Assembly: GCF_001280065.1 (NCBI RefSeq)
Contig: NZ_LGEA01000089.1
Span: 1 to 64,000, forward strand
DNA length: 64,000 nucleotides
DNA from: Streptomyces sp. NRRL B-1140
GTDB taxonomy: Bacteria > Actinomycetota > Actinomycetes > Streptomycetales > Streptomycetaceae
Direction of reading: 5' to 3'
The translations under genes were made by a program, and so were the position numbers. Below the pieces are notes generated by a model. It saw nothing but the letters and a program-made list of their open reading frames with translations, was not told where the DNA came from and made no database searches. Of the stretch, positions 1 to 9,150 are shown one piece after another. Position 1 is the stretch's first letter. Every line of letters begins with the position of its first letter.

Positions 1-899
1 CAGCACCCGCGGCGCCCCCCGGCCCGCCCTCGCCCGGCCTCGCCGGCCCGCAGGGCGGCGGGCCGCCGGTGAACCATCTGCCCACCATGGCCGCCGGGCA
101 GGGCCCGCCCCCGGCACCTCACCACCTGCCGGGCCCGGGCGCACCTCCCCACCCGCAGCCGCAGACGCCCCCGTACCCGGCGTACGGCTACCCCCAGCAG
201 CACCCCCAGCCCGGTGCCCCGGGCGTCCCCCCGGCGCACCCCGCCTACGGGGGACTCGGCTCCACCCCGCCGTACGGCCCGCCGCCCTACGGCACGACCC
301 CGCCGTACGGCCCCCCGCAGCCCCGGCCGACGCGGGGGGACGGCCGTTCCACCGCGCTGCTCGTCGTGATCGCCCTGGTCGTCGCGCTCGCCGCGGGCGG
401 GTCGGTGTACGCCCTGATGCGGGGCGGCGACGACCGGGCCGACGACGGCCGCGGCGGCACGCAGAGCACGGGCCCGTCCCCGACCACCCCGGACCCGTCC
501 CCGACAACCTCGCAGGCGGGCACCTCGCCCTCCCCGGCGGACGGCACGATCCCGGCCGGCTACCTCGGCACCTGGAGCACGACCATCGACAACGCCGACG
601 GCGAGCACAGCCGTTCGCTCACCCTCCAGCAGGGCGAACCGGGCGACACCGTCCTGTCCCTCGTGGCCGACGGCCCGACCAGGGGCGGCGGCACCTACCA
701 CTGCGTCTTCGAGGGGCGGTTGACCGCGGAACCCGGCACCGGTGGCGCGCTGCAGATCGGCCCCACCACCGTCAAGGCCGGGCAGCCGCGCACCGCCTGC
801 ACCCCGGGTGCGGCCACCGAGGTGACGCTCCTGACCAACGGCACGCTGGAGCGCGTGAACACGAGCAGCGGGGAACGGCTGGCGTACACGAAGCAGTGA
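1..899 (+). CDS. C-terminal part of a membrane protein, probably a Ser/Thr protein kinase (5' end outside window)
   Basis: The frame is open from the left edge, so this is only the 3' part; the GTG at 69 is unlikely to be the true start. What is visible is a long Pro/Gly/Tyr-rich linker with PPYG-type repeats, one transmembrane helix (about residues 99-117 counted from 69), then a Ser/Thr/Pro-rich stalk and a roughly 120-residue outer domain beginning near PAGYLGTWS with two Cys. This cytosolic-linker, one-helix, sensor-tail plan is typical of actinobacterial PknB-like kinases, and a kinase sits next to the SLATT/ybaB/recR block in Streptomyces as I recall. The kinase domain itself is not in the window, so the name is inference. 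Confidence 0.6.
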   Translation, partial: APAAPPGPPSPGLAGPQGGGPPVNHLPTMAAGQGPPPAPHHLPGPGAPPHPQPQTPPYPAYGYPQQHPQPGAPGVPPAHPAYGGLGSTPPYGPPPYGTTPPYGPPQPRPTRGDGRSTALLVVIALVVALAAGGSVYALMRGGDDRADDGRGGTQSTGPSPTTPDPSPTTSQAGTSPSPADGTIPAGYLGTWSTTIDNADGEHSRSLTLQQGEPGDTVLSLVADGPTRGGGTYHCVFEGRLTAEPGTGGALQIGPTTVKAGQPRTACTPGAATEVTLLTNGTLERVNTSSGERLAYTKQ

Positions 900-1044
900 C
901 CGACGCCGAGCCGGGGACGAGCTCGCCGGCCTTCCCGGTCACGTCGCCGGTGGCCCGACGGCCGGTGAACTCCCGCCGGTCGCGGCCGCGTCGGACTTCA
1001 GACGTCTTCGGGCCGACGGCCACCGGAGCGGGCGCCGATGCCTC

Positions 1045-1803
1045 TCACCGCGGCTCGGGCGGGCGCTGGCGGGGCATGTTCGGCCGGGTGCCGCCGTGCG
1101 GCGGCACCGTGAACCGTCCGTTCACCCCCACCTCGGCCCCGCGCCCCGGCGCCGGGAACACCACCGCCTGCAACCCCGCCGGTGCGGCGACCCCCGCCCG
1201 GAACTCCCCCATCCAGTCCGCCGTCTCCACCCGGACCAGCTCCGTCAGGTCCTCGGAGAACCTCCGCAGCACCCCGAGGCACCGCTCGGCGGCCTCCCCG
1301 GCCGTCCCCTCGGCAGGGCCCAGCACCTCCCGCACGCTCTCGGCCGCCCAGTCGAACTGGAGGGCCTGCAGCCGCCGCTGCACGGCCTGCGCGGTGGCCA
1401 CGTCCCGCATCCAGCCGGACGTCACCCCGAAGTACCGGTCGACGGCCACGCACGCCGCCGCCGACAGCAGCGCCAGGCACCCCCAGGGGGCGATCCCGCC
1501 CGCGACCCCGGTCAGATCCAGCAGCGGCAGCGCGACCCCGGTGACCGCCCCGGACGCGGCCCCGCAGCGCAGCACCCGCGCGCACCGCCGCTTCCAGACC
1601 CGGTCGGCGAGATACCAGGCCGCCGTCCGCAGCGCCCCGCGCTCCACCCACCGGTACAGCTCGTCCAGCCGGGCCGCCGGCTCGCCCCAGTCCCCGAGCG
1701 GGAAGACCCGCCCGGTCAGATCGCCCGGCCGCAGCCCGGCCGCCGCCTGCTCGCCCCGCCCGTCCTGAGGCGGCCCCTCGGGCTGCATCTCCGGCTGACC
1801 CAC
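1045..1803 (-). CDS. SLATT-domain-like membrane protein
   Basis: A protein of about 252 residues with two adjacent hydrophobic segments (GAVTGVALPLLDLTGVAGGI and APWGCLALLSAAACVAV) preceded by an amphipathic helix with Trp/Tyr (ELYRWVERGALRTAAWYL) and followed by a helical region. This matches the SLATT two-helix fold, which is proposed to form pores and often occurs with nucleotide-signalling or kinase partners. I chose GTG 1803 because GAGGAG lies 6 nt upstream (1810-1815); the longer ATG at 1845 lacks such a site. It converges with the kinase-like gene. The family call is from topology and recall; its function is unknown. Confidence 0.65.
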   Translation of the reverse strand: MGQPEMQPEGPPQDGRGEQAAAGLRPGDLTGRVFPLGDWGEPAARLDELYRWVERGALRTAAWYLADRVWKRRCARVLRCGAASGAVTGVALPLLDLTGVAGGIAPWGCLALLSAAACVAVDRYFGVTSGWMRDVATAQAVQRRLQALQFDWAAESVREVLGPAEGTAGEAAERCLGVLRRFSEDLTELVRVETADWMGEFRAGVAAPAGLQAVVFPAPGRGAEVGVNGRFTVPPHGGTRPNMPRQRPPEPR

Positions 1804-2079
1804 CCGGCACTCCTCACTGATCACGAATGACCACGTACGGTTCACTCACCGATCACGCTGCGCGATGGACGAAAGCCCGCATCCGGAACGCGCCCGACCC
1901 TTCCTACCCCCCAATGGGTGGCGAAGACGTAGCTTTCGCCTCTTTTCCGCCCGGAAGTATTCCTTGATCAGGTATAGGGCGCGAGGGGGACTCACTCGAA
2001 AGAGTGCCGGGGCGACGGCAGCCCCGACCACGTAGGCTCGTGCCGAACGGGAAAACCCGTACCGAGCAAGGAGCTGATC

Positions 2080-2439
2080 GTGATCCCCGGTGGTGGCCAG
2101 CCCAATATGCAGCAGTTGCTCCAGCAGGCCCAGAAGATGCAACAGGACCTGGCACAGGCGCAGGAGGAACTGGCGCAGACGGAGGTCGACGGGCAGGCGG
2201 GCGGCGGTCTGGTGACGGCCACCGTCACCGGCGCCGGCGAGCTGCGCGCCCTGAAGATCGACCCGAAGGCGGTGGACCCGCAGGCCGCGTCCGCCGAAGA
2301 GACGGCCGAGACCCTCGCCGACCTGGTCGTGGCCGCCGTCCATGCGGCCAACGAGAACGCGCAGACGCTCCAGCAGCAGAAGCTGGGCCCGCTCGCACAG
2401 GGTCTGGGCGGCGGCGGCATCCCCGGCCTGCCGTTCTGA
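2080..2439 (+). CDS. YbaB/EbfC nucleoid-associated protein
   Basis: A 119-residue protein starting at GTG 2080 with AAGGAG at 2068-2073. It has the YbaB signature: a Gln/Met-rich N-terminal helix ([19 protein letters not shown]), then a short beta sheet ([20 protein letters not shown]), then a C-terminal helix rich in Asn/Gln. Family members are dimeric DNA-binding proteins that coat the nucleoid. The gene sits just upstream of recR, the conserved ybaB-recR pairing, and the two are probably cotranscribed. Length and start are normal for the family. Confidence 0.93.
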   Translation: MIPGGGQPNMQQLLQQAQKMQQDLAQAQEELAQTEVDGQAGGGLVTATVTGAGELRALKIDPKAVDPQAASAEETAETLADLVVAAVHAANENAQTLQQQKLGPLAQGLGGGGIPGLPF

Positions 2440-2533
2440 CCCGGCGCACCGCCTTCCTCCGGCAGGCGGCAGACAACTACGGTACGTACGGGACGGTACG
2501 CACCGACCCCGAAGACCCAGGAAGGGCAGTCCG

Positions 2534-3133
2534 TTGTACGAAGGCGTGGTCCAGGACCTGATCGACGAGCTGGGGCGGCTGCCCGGCGTCGGTCCGAAGA
2601 GCGCCCAGCGGATCGCCTTCCACATCCTCCAGGCCGAGCCGACGGACGTACGGCGTCTCGCACAGGCCCTGATGGAGGTCAAGGCGAAGGTCCGCTTCTG
2701 CGCGACCTGCGGCAACGTCGCACAGGAGGAGCTGTGCAACATCTGCCGCGACACCCGCCGCGACCCGGCCGTCATCTGTGTGGTCGAGGAGCCTAAGGAC
2801 GTCGTGGCGATCGAGCGCACGCGCGAGTTCCGGGGCCGCTACCACGTCCTGGGCGGCGCGATCAGCCCGATCGACGGGGTGGGCCCCGACGACCTGCGCA
2901 TCAGGGAACTCCTGGCCCGCCTCGCGGACGGGACGGTCACCGAGCTCATCCTCGCCACGGACCCGAACCTGGAGGGCGAGGCGACGGCGACGTACCTCGC
3001 CCGCATGATCAAGCCCATGGGCCTGAAGGTCACCCGCCTGGCCAGCGGCCTCCCGGTGGGTGGGGACCTGGAATACGCGGACGAGGTCACCCTCGGACGC
3101 GCCTTCGAGGGGAGACGACTCCTAGATGTCTGA
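2534..3133 (+). CDS. recR: Recombination mediator RecR
   Basis: RecR acts with RecF/RecO to load RecA at gaps. The protein is 199 residues, the usual length, and starts at TTG 2534 ([20 protein letters not shown]) behind an AGGAAGG site. In order it shows the helix-hairpin-helix [11 protein letters not shown], a four-Cys zinc finger ([16 protein letters not shown]), a TOPRIM domain ([10 protein letters not shown], then [12 protein letters not shown]) and the C-terminal Walker-like part. The longer open frame back to 2342 is read-through of the ybaB frame region and has no good start. It overlaps the next gene by 8 nt. Confidence 0.97.
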   Translation: MYEGVVQDLIDELGRLPGVGPKSAQRIAFHILQAEPTDVRRLAQALMEVKAKVRFCATCGNVAQEELCNICRDTRRDPAVICVVEEPKDVVAIERTREFRGRYHVLGGAISPIDGVGPDDLRIRELLARLADGTVTELILATDPNLEGEATATYLARMIKPMGLKVTRLASGLPVGGDLEYADEVTLGRAFEGRRLLDV

Positions 3134-3785
3134 CGCCACGCTGCACGCGACCGACCAGAACCCGGACGATTTCGCGGTCCAGATCGCGGACCAGATCGAG
3201 AGCTTCCTGGTCGCCGTCACGGAGGTCGCCAAGGGCGACGAGCCGGAATCGGCCGTGCCCTTCCTCCTCCTGGAGGTCTCCCAGCTCCTCCTGGCCGGCG
3301 GCCGCCTCGGCGCGCACGAGGACATCGTGCCCGACGAACGCTACGAACCCGACTCGGGCCCGGAGGCGGACGTCGACGAGCTCCGCGAGAACCTGGCCCG
3401 CCTGCTGGACCCGATCGACGTGTACTCCGAGGTCTTCGACCCCTACGAGCCGCGCAAGGCGCCGGTGCCGGCCCGTATCTCCGACGACCTGACGGACGTC
3501 ATCACGGACCTGCGCCACGGCATGTCCCACTACCGGGCGGGCCGCACCACCGAGGCCCTGTGGTGGTGGCAGTTCTCCTACTTCTCCAACTGGGGCTCCA
3601 CCGCCTCGGCGAGTCTGCGGGCCCTGCAGTCGGTCCTCGCCCACGTCCGCCTCAACCAGCCCCTCGCCGAACTCGACGGCCTGGACACGGACCAGGGCAT
3701 GGGCGACGACACACTGGAGATCGAGGCGGGCCGCGTGATGGCGGAGGAGATCGCCGGTCCGCTGGGCATCCGCCCGGCCACGTAG
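3126..3785 (+). CDS. DUF5063 domain protein
   Basis: A 219-residue acidic soluble protein with no signal peptide or membrane segment. The Trp-rich stretch [17 protein letters not shown] and the [12 protein letters not shown] motif match the DUF5063 family, which is nearly always found directly after recR in actinobacteria. Its ATG overlaps the recR stop, so translation is probably coupled. Biochemical function is unknown; the conserved position suggests a role linked to RecR or DNA repair, but that is inference only. Confidence 0.85.
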   Translation: MSDATLHATDQNPDDFAVQIADQIESFLVAVTEVAKGDEPESAVPFLLLEVSQLLLAGGRLGAHEDIVPDERYEPDSGPEADVDELRENLARLLDPIDVYSEVFDPYEPRKAPVPARISDDLTDVITDLRHGMSHYRAGRTTEALWWWQFSYFSNWGSTASASLRALQSVLAHVRLNQPLAELDGLDTDQGMGDDTLEIEAGRVMAEEIAGPLGIRPAT

Positions 3786-3801
3786 TCGCCTCCGGTTCCG
3801 C

Positions 3802-4209
3802 TCACCTGCCCAGGGCGGCGGCCAGCGCCTCCCCGTCGACGTAGGGAGCGGTCGGCGTCGGCTCGCTGTACCACCTGAGCGGCCAGGTGTTTCCCTCCAG
3901 GGCCGGGATCCCGATGTACGTGACCGTGACCGTACGCGGGTCCCGGCCACCCAACCGCTGCACGCCGAGCGGCCAGTCGCGCCCGCGTGCCGCGCCGGGG
4001 GCGAGCAGGAAGTACACCCACCGCGGCCCGCTCGCCTCGCACACGATCGGCCCCGCGTCCCCGTCCGACACCTCGACCAGCCACTCGGTGGCCAGCTCCC
4101 CCCGCACGCCCTCGACCCGTACCGCGTCGAAGTGCACGCCCGCCACGTGGAGTTGATGACCTGCCGCCGGAACCCACTCGGGGCGGTGAATCGCGTTCGT
4201 CATGGCCAC
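3802..4209 (-). CDS. Conserved hypothetical protein
   Basis: A 135-residue soluble protein with no recognised catalytic motif. It has a run of beta-type segments (QLHVAGVHFDAVRV, WLVEVSDG, RWVYFLLAPG, TVTYIGI). A start at 4209, or at the second Met at 4203, is equally possible. It converges with the DUF5063 gene and is divergent from the XRE regulator at 4288, sharing an 80-nt promoter region, so the XRE protein may control it. I do not recognise the family. Confidence 0.7.
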   Translation of the reverse strand: MAMTNAIHRPEWVPAAGHQLHVAGVHFDAVRVEGVRGELATEWLVEVSDGDAGPIVCEASGPRWVYFLLAPGAARGRDWPLGVQRLGGRDPRTVTVTYIGIPALEGNTWPLRWYSEPTPTAPYVDGEALAAALGR

Positions 4210-4287
4210 ACTCTGCTGCCCGTTCGGCTACGTTCGGTAGCCACTGTGGTGGTACACACGCTGCTGTAACCGTCGGAGGTGGGCGCT

Positions 4288-5103
4288 GTGCCGGGCCAGT
4301 ACAACTCCAGTTCCCAGCCGCCGGTCGCCTGGCGCTACAGCGGCAACCAGCTCAAGCGCTGGCGCACCAAGGCGAACGTCAGCCGCGAGGAACTGGCCAC
4401 CGCCGCCAACTACTCCCCGGACACGATCAAGTCCATGGAACAGGGCGTCCGCATGCCGACGCCCCGGGTCCTCGACGCGGCTGACGAGCTGTGCCGGGCG
4501 GAGGGGTTGCTGAGCGCGGCCAAGGAGTACCTGCAGAGGGAGAGGTTCCCGGCGCGGGCGCAGGACTTCATGGAGAGGGAGCGGGAGGCGATCAGTCACT
4601 GGTCCTACGAAGTCACCTATGTGCCGGGTCTTTTGCAGACGCGGCACTACGCAGGTGCCCTCATCGAGAACCATGTCCCGCCCCTGGACGACGACACGGT
4701 GGAGGAACGGGTTGCCGCGCGCATGGCACGGCAGGTGCTCCTGACCGAGGGGAAACCGCCAGTCGCCTTCTGCTTCGTCGTCTACGAGGCCGCACTGCGC
4801 AATCCGCTGGTTGACGTGGGACAGCTGCGCCACCTGCTGGAGGTGTCCAGGCTGCGCAACGTCGTGCTCCAGGTGCTGCCGTTCGCAGGGACCGTTCCCA
4901 CCGCCCTGATGGGACCCATGGTGCTCTTGGAGACTCGCGACCATGAGCGGTTCGCCTTCGCGGAAGGGCCGTTGGTGAGTGAGTTCTCGGCTGATCCGGG
5001 GGTTGTCCGCCTCGCGGCGGAGCGGCTTAGCATGATCCGCACGCAGGCTCTCGATCCCACTGAGTCGGCCCATTTCATCGAGCGGATGGTGGATCAGTCA
5101 TGA
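4288..5103 (+). CDS. XRE-family regulator with DUF5753 domain
   Basis: An N-terminal helix-turn-helix (about residues 15-70: LKRWRTKANVSREELATAAN, then PDTIKSMEQGVRMPTPRVLD) is followed by the DUF5753 ligand-type domain (from YVPGLLQTRHYAGAL to the C-terminus). This is the WhiJ-like regulator class, abundant in Streptomyces and usually paired with a DUF397 protein, as here. GTG 4288 is preferred because GGAGG at 4275-4279 is 8 nt upstream; the GTG at 4279 overlaps that site. It is coupled by ATGA to the DUF397 gene. In S. coelicolor, WhiJ-type pairs influence development. Confidence 0.9.
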   Translation: MPGQYNSSSQPPVAWRYSGNQLKRWRTKANVSREELATAANYSPDTIKSMEQGVRMPTPRVLDAADELCRAEGLLSAAKEYLQRERFPARAQDFMEREREAISHWSYEVTYVPGLLQTRHYAGALIENHVPPLDDDTVEERVAARMARQVLLTEGKPPVAFCFVVYEAALRNPLVDVGQLRHLLEVSRLRNVVLQVLPFAGTVPTALMGPMVLLETRDHERFAFAEGPLVSEFSADPGVVRLAAERLSMIRTQALDPTESAHFIERMVDQS

Positions 5104-5297
5104 GTGACCAGCTGCGCTGGATCAAGTCGAGCTACAGCGACTCCGAGGGCGGCAACTGCGTCGAAGTCGCCGTGTCCACCCCCATCCACATCCGCGACTC
5201 CAAGAACCCCGCAGGCCCCGAACTCCACGTCACCGCCCCCGCCTGGGCGGCCTTCGTCTCAGCGGTCCGGCCGTTGCGCCGTAGCCCGAGCCGCTGA
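5100..5297 (+). CDS. DUF397 small partner protein
   Basis: A 65-residue DUF397 protein with the family hallmarks: RWIKSSYSDSEGGNCVEVA near the start, IHIRDSKNPAGPEL in the middle, and a W-x-x-F segment (APAWAAFVSAVR) at the end. Its ATG overlaps the TGA of the XRE gene (ATGA), so the pair is translationally coupled. DUF397 proteins are thought to act with their cognate XRE regulator, possibly as an antagonist, in a way resembling antitoxin or anti-repressor modules. No toxin is seen beside this pair. Confidence 0.92.
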   Translation: MSDQLRWIKSSYSDSEGGNCVEVAVSTPIHIRDSKNPAGPELHVTAPAWAAFVSAVRPLRRSPSR

Positions 5298-5300
5298 GGA

Positions 5301-6137
5301 TCAGATCCGTACGGCCGTCCCCGTCACGCCGATGCCCGTGTCCGGTTCCGCCGGGACCGTCACGGTGATCGTGCTGGGGCGTCCCAGGTCCGCGCCCTGG
5401 TGGACCGTCAGGGTCGCCGGGGTCGGTACCAGGCCGAACTCGCGCAGGTAGCCGCCGAACGCGGCCGCCGCCGCCCCCGTCGCCGGGTCCTCGACCACGC
5501 CGCCGGGCGGGAAGGGGTTGCGGGCGTGGAAGACGGTGGGGGACTCCCGCCAGACCAGGTCGATCGTGGTCCAGTCCCGGCGGGCCATGAGGGCGGTGAG
5601 CGCGGCCATGTCGTAGTCCAGGTCCGCCAGCCGCTCGCGGCTCGCGGCGGCGACGACCGGGTGCCAGGCCCCGGCGTAGGCGACCCGGGGCGGCAGCGCC
5701 GGGTCCAGGTCGTCGGCGGACCATCCCAGGATGGCCAGCAGTTCGGCGAGGTCGCCCTCCTCGAGCGGGACGCTGCGCGGCGCGACGCTGACCAGGGTCG
5801 CCACGAGGTTGCCGTCCGCCGCCCGGTCGGTGGTGACGGTGACCGGGCCCGCGGGGGTGCGCAGCAGCAGCCGTCCGGTGCCGTGCCGCTCCGCGTGCGC
5901 CACCGCCGTGGCGATCGTCGCGTGGCCGCAGAACGGCACCTCGGCGAGCGGGCTGAAGTACCGGACGTCCAGGGGTCCGTCGCCGGAGTCCACGACGAAC
6001 GCCGTCTCCGAATAGCCGACTTCGGCCGCCGTCGCCAGCATCGCCGCGTCGTCGGCGCCGCTCGCGTCGAGCACCACCCCCGCGGGGTTGCCACCCTCGG
6101 GATCCGTGCTGAACGCCACGTAGCGCAAGGTCTCCAT
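5301..6137 (-). CDS. PhzF-family isomerase
   Basis: A 278-residue protein of the PhzF/DapF-like fold. Diagnostic pieces are FSTDPEGGNPAGVV at residues 9-22, the conserved GYSETAFVV with the catalytic Glu near residue 44, EVPFCGHATIATA near 67-79, and DPATGAAAAAFGGYL in the C-terminal half. PhzF proteins isomerise small cyclohexadiene-type acids, but most genomic homologues have unknown substrates. It starts at ATG 6137 and ends 3 nt after the DUF397 stop on the opposite strand. No phenazine genes are nearby, so a phenazine role is not implied. Confidence 0.9.
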   Translation of the reverse strand: METLRYVAFSTDPEGGNPAGVVLDASGADDAAMLATAAEVGYSETAFVVDSGDGPLDVRYFSPLAEVPFCGHATIATAVAHAERHGTGRLLLRTPAGPVTVTTDRAADGNLVATLVSVAPRSVPLEEGDLAELLAILGWSADDLDPALPPRVAYAGAWHPVVAAASRERLADLDYDMAALTALMARRDWTTIDLVWRESPTVFHARNPFPPGGVVEDPATGAAAAAFGGYLREFGLVPTPATLTVHQGADLGRPSTITVTVPAEPDTGIGVTGTAVRI

Positions 6138-6309
6138 GCGCCGACCGTAGCGCCAGATCCCCGCTCACGCCGCGTGATTTGGAGGCCTCTTGTACGTCCC
6201 CTGTACGCGGGCTGCACGGGCCCTGGCCGGTGGAACGCGAGGCTGGAGTCACTTCCACCGCGGAGAACGCGGAGGGAAGCAGACTCCCCTCGATCCCCCT
6301 GGAGATGTC

Positions 6310-6837
6310 ATGGACCGCCGCCCCGCCCGCCGGCACATAGCCGCGATCGCCACCGCCACCGCAGTCCTGGCCGCCGGCACCTTCGCCCTGGGAACCGGGG
6401 TCGCCGGAGCGGACGCGCGGAGCACGGGCGACCGGCACGCCAAGCCGGTGACCAAGGCGCAGGTGCTCGGGCTGTTCGACGACTGGAACGCCGCCCTGCA
6501 GACCGGTAATCCGAAGAAGGTCGCGGACCTGTACGCGAAGGACGCGGTCCTGCTGCCGACCGTCTCCAACCAGGTCCGCACCGACAGAGCCGGGATCGTC
6601 GACTACTTCGAGCACTTCCTGCGGAACAAGCCCCACGGGACGAAGGTCGAGTCCGTCGTCAACGTCCTCGACCGCGACACCGTCATCGACACCGGCGTCT
6701 ACGAGTTCGCGCTCGCCGACCACGAAACGGGCGTCAGGAGCACCGTCAAGGCCCGCTACACCTACGCCTACGAGAAGCAGCCGAACGGCAAGTGGCTGAT
6801 CGTGAACCACCACTCCTCGAAGATGCCGCAGGGCTGA
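6310..6837 (+). CDS. Secreted SnoaL-like (SgcJ/EcaC-type) protein
   Basis: A 175-residue exported protein starting at ATG 6310 with GGAG at 6301-6304. Residues 1-35 form an Arg-rich signal peptide (MDRRPARRHIA, hydrophobic core, then GVAGADA) with a likely cut after AGA. The mature part is a NTF2/SnoaL-like domain: FDDWNAALQTGNPKKVADLY, then DAVLLPTVSNQVRTD, then YTYAYEKQPNGKWLIVNHHS. This family is often listed as SgcJ/EcaC oxidoreductase or CaMKII-association domain. No catalytic activity can be assigned. It converges with the histidine kinase gene 6 nt away. Confidence 0.85.
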   Translation: MDRRPARRHIAAIATATAVLAAGTFALGTGVAGADARSTGDRHAKPVTKAQVLGLFDDWNAALQTGNPKKVADLYAKDAVLLPTVSNQVRTDRAGIVDYFEHFLRNKPHGTKVESVVNVLDRDTVIDTGVYEFALADHETGVRSTVKARYTYAYEKQPNGKWLIVNHHSSKMPQG

Positions 6838-6843
6838 GCCCGG

Positions 6844-8202
6844 TCAGCCGCCGCCCCGTGGGGACGCCCGGAGCGTGATCGTCACGCACAGGCCCCCGCC
6901 CGGGGCGTCCGTCAGCGCCGCCGTCCCGCCGTCGTCCGTCACGAGCTGTCTGACGACGGCGAGACCGAGGCCGGAGCCCGACTTCCCGGTCAGGCCCTGG
7001 CCGCGCCAGAACCGGTCGAAGGCGCGGGACTTCTCGGCGTCCGACATGCCGGGGCCCTCGTCCAGGACCCGTACCTCCACGACATCGCCCAGGGATTCCA
7101 CCCGCACGGTGATCGTCCCGCCGTCGGGCGAGACCTCCAGGGCGTTGGAGAGCACGTTGTCCAGCATCTGGTCCAGATGACCGGGACTGGACAGCACAGA
7201 CGGCCGGCCGTCGGTACTCCCCCTGAGCGCGATGGCGACACCGCGTTCGTCGGCGGCCGGCCTCCACACGGCGAGCCGCTCCCGCACGATGTCCAGCAGC
7301 GGGAGCGGCTCGGCCGCCGTCACCTTCGCCTCGGCCCGGGCCAGTACCAGCAGCCCGCTGACGAGCCGGCTCATCCGGACGACCTCCGCCGTCGCCTGCT
7401 CCACGTCCTCCCGTACGAACTCGTCGTCCACGCCGTCGGCGATGTTGTCCAGGGACAGCCGCAGCGCCGTGAGCGGGGTGCGCAGTTGATGGGAGGCGTC
7501 CGCGACGAAGATGCGCTGGGCCGCGATGAGGGTGTCCAGGCGTTCGGCGCCCTGGTTGAGGGTGCGCGCCAGGGTCTGGGTCTCGGGCGGGCCGGTCACG
7601 GGGGAGCGGGCGGTCAGGTCGCCGTCGCTGAACTTGCTGGCCATGTCGTTGAGCTGGCGCAGCGGCCGGGTGAGGCGCCGGGCCACGGCCACGCCGAGCA
7701 GGGCGGCCACACCCAGCACGAGCACGGCGAGGACCGCGCGGAAGCCCCAGATGCGCCACAGCCGGCTGGTCATCTCGCCGGTCGAGTACACGATGCGCAC
7801 GGCGCCGACGACCCGGTCCGTGCCGGCCGCCCGGGCGGGCACGGTGATCACCAGCTCGGGGCCCCAGATGAAGGAGGAGCCCCAGTCCGTGGTGGGTCTG
7901 CCGTCCTTCAGGGCCCTGGTGAGGGCCGCGTCCGGGGTGGGTCGCGGCAGGTCCGCCGGGCAGTCCGCCGTGCGGGTCACCTGGATCTCGTCGTCGTAGG
8001 CCCTGGCCATCTCCTCCAGGGCCCGGCAGGAGGCGGCGCGGCCGTCGCCGAGCAGCAGGGCCATGGCGTCGGCCTCACGTGTGACGGCCGACCTGGTGTC
8101 GTCGCGCAGCTGATCCGTGAGCGTGAACGCCACCGGCACGGTGAACAGCGCGATGGCGACCGCGACGAGCAGGACGTAGCTGCGGACGAGCTGACGGATC
8201 AT
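6844..8202 (-). CDS. Two-component sensor histidine kinase
   Basis: A membrane histidine kinase of 452 residues, with TM1 at about residues 8-30, an outer sensor region of about 115 residues with three Cys, TM2 at about 150-172, HAMP (RRLTRPLRQLNDMA), the HisKA H-box DASHQLRTPLTALR, and HATPase with DEGPGMS and SGSGLGLAVVRQL. It starts at ATG 8202, which overlaps the response regulator stop (ATGA), so the two are translationally coupled. The signal is unknown. The three outer Cys (ASCRALEE, TADCPADL) may matter for sensing. Confidence 0.93.
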   Translation of the reverse strand: MIRQLVRSYVLLVAVAIALFTVPVAFTLTDQLRDDTRSAVTREADAMALLLGDGRAASCRALEEMARAYDDEIQVTRTADCPADLPRPTPDAALTRALKDGRPTTDWGSSFIWGPELVITVPARAAGTDRVVGAVRIVYSTGEMTSRLWRIWGFRAVLAVLVLGVAALLGVAVARRLTRPLRQLNDMASKFSDGDLTARSPVTGPPETQTLARTLNQGAERLDTLIAAQRIFVADASHQLRTPLTALRLSLDNIADGVDDEFVREDVEQATAEVVRMSRLVSGLLVLARAEAKVTAAEPLPLLDIVRERLAVWRPAADERGVAIALRGSTDGRPSVLSSPGHLDQMLDNVLSNALEVSPDGGTITVRVESLGDVVEVRVLDEGPGMSDAEKSRAFDRFWRGQGLTGKSGSGLGLAVVRQLVTDDGGTAALTDAPGGGLCVTITLRASPRGGG

Positions 8203-8915
8203 GAGGCGGCGTCGCTCCCGCCCGCGCCGGTGCCGGCGTCCCCGTCGATCTCCAGCCGGAAGCCGACCCCCCGCACCGCCTCGATGGTGATCGCTCCCGC
8301 GAGTTTGCGCCGCAGCGCCGCCACGTGCACGTCCAGTGTCTTCGTCGGGCCGAACCAGTTGGCGTCCCAGACCGCTTCCATGATCTGCTCGCGCGACATC
8401 AGCGCCCCGGGCTCCTCGGTGAGGAAGGCCAGCAGGTCGTACTCCTTGGGCGCGAGGGCGACCTCCTCGCCGTCCAGGCGCACCCGGGCGGCCTTGCGGT
8501 CGATCGTCAGGCGGGTGCCGTAGCGGTCGGGGCCGGGGTCGGGCGTGCCCGCGGGGGTGCGGGGCCGGGTGCGGCGCATGACCGCCCGGATCCGCGCGAT
8601 GACCTCCCGGACGCCGAACGGCTTGGAGACGTAGTCGTCCGCACCGAGCTCCAGGCCGACCACCCGGTCCGTCTCGTCGCTGCGGGCGCTGATCACGATG
8701 ATCGGGACGTCGCCCCGCTCGCGCAGCGCCTTGCAGACGTCCAGCCCGTCGGTGTCGGGCAGGCCGAGGTCCAGCAGGACGACGTCGTAGGGACCCTCGT
8801 GCCGCAGGGCCGCCCCGCCCGTGGTGACCCACTCCACCTCGAAGCCGTAGCGCTTGAGGCCACGGCGCAGGGACTCGGCGACCGGTTCATCGTCTTCCAC
8901 CAGGAGTACGCGCAC
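8199..8915 (-). CDS. OmpR/PhoB-family response regulator
   Basis: A 238-residue regulator. The receiver domain has the acidic pair (LLVEDDEP), the phospho-Asp in VVLLDLGLPDTDG and the Lys in YVSKPFG. The C-terminal winged helix carries LAPKEYDLLAFL and LDVHVAALRRKL. It is first in the operon with the downstream kinase. About 235 nt separate it from the divergent ask gene, so this control region serves both directions. The targets are not evident from the sequence. Confidence 0.94.
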   Translation of the reverse strand: MRVLLVEDDEPVAESLRRGLKRYGFEVEWVTTGGAALRHEGPYDVVLLDLGLPDTDGLDVCKALRERGDVPIIVISARSDETDRVVGLELGADDYVSKPFGVREVIARIRAVMRRTRPRTPAGTPDPGPDRYGTRLTIDRKAARVRLDGEEVALAPKEYDLLAFLTEEPGALMSREQIMEAVWDANWFGPTKTLDVHVAALRRKLAGAITIEAVRGVGFRLEIDGDAGTGAGGSDAAS

Positions 8916-9150
8916 AGCCGCACCCTAGTGCTTGAAAGTTGTGTGATCGCCGGTCGAGTCGCGTGCGATTGTGACGCCGGGCACTTTCCCGAGTGGCGTG
9001 TGCCCAGATGGGCATGAGCGAATCTGGACGGGCTGCCCGAGATCTCACCATGCGATATCGCGGAGGGGTTTTTCGGACGCTCGTTAGACTGAGCCGACCG
9101 CGGTACGAATGCGTATGAGCGGATAGAGACGGATTGAGCGAGGAGCGCAC

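Noticed and set aside
896..1830. Long open frames on both strands across the SLATT-like gene (for example 896-1768 and 998-1810)
   Set aside because: They are Arg/Pro/Ala-rich shadows of the real leftward gene; only the 1045-1803 frame has a ribosome site and protein-like hydrophobic segments.
5301..6137. Phenazine biosynthesis locus based on the PhzF-like protein
   Set aside because: No other phenazine genes are present; PhzF-like isomerases are widespread with unknown substrates.
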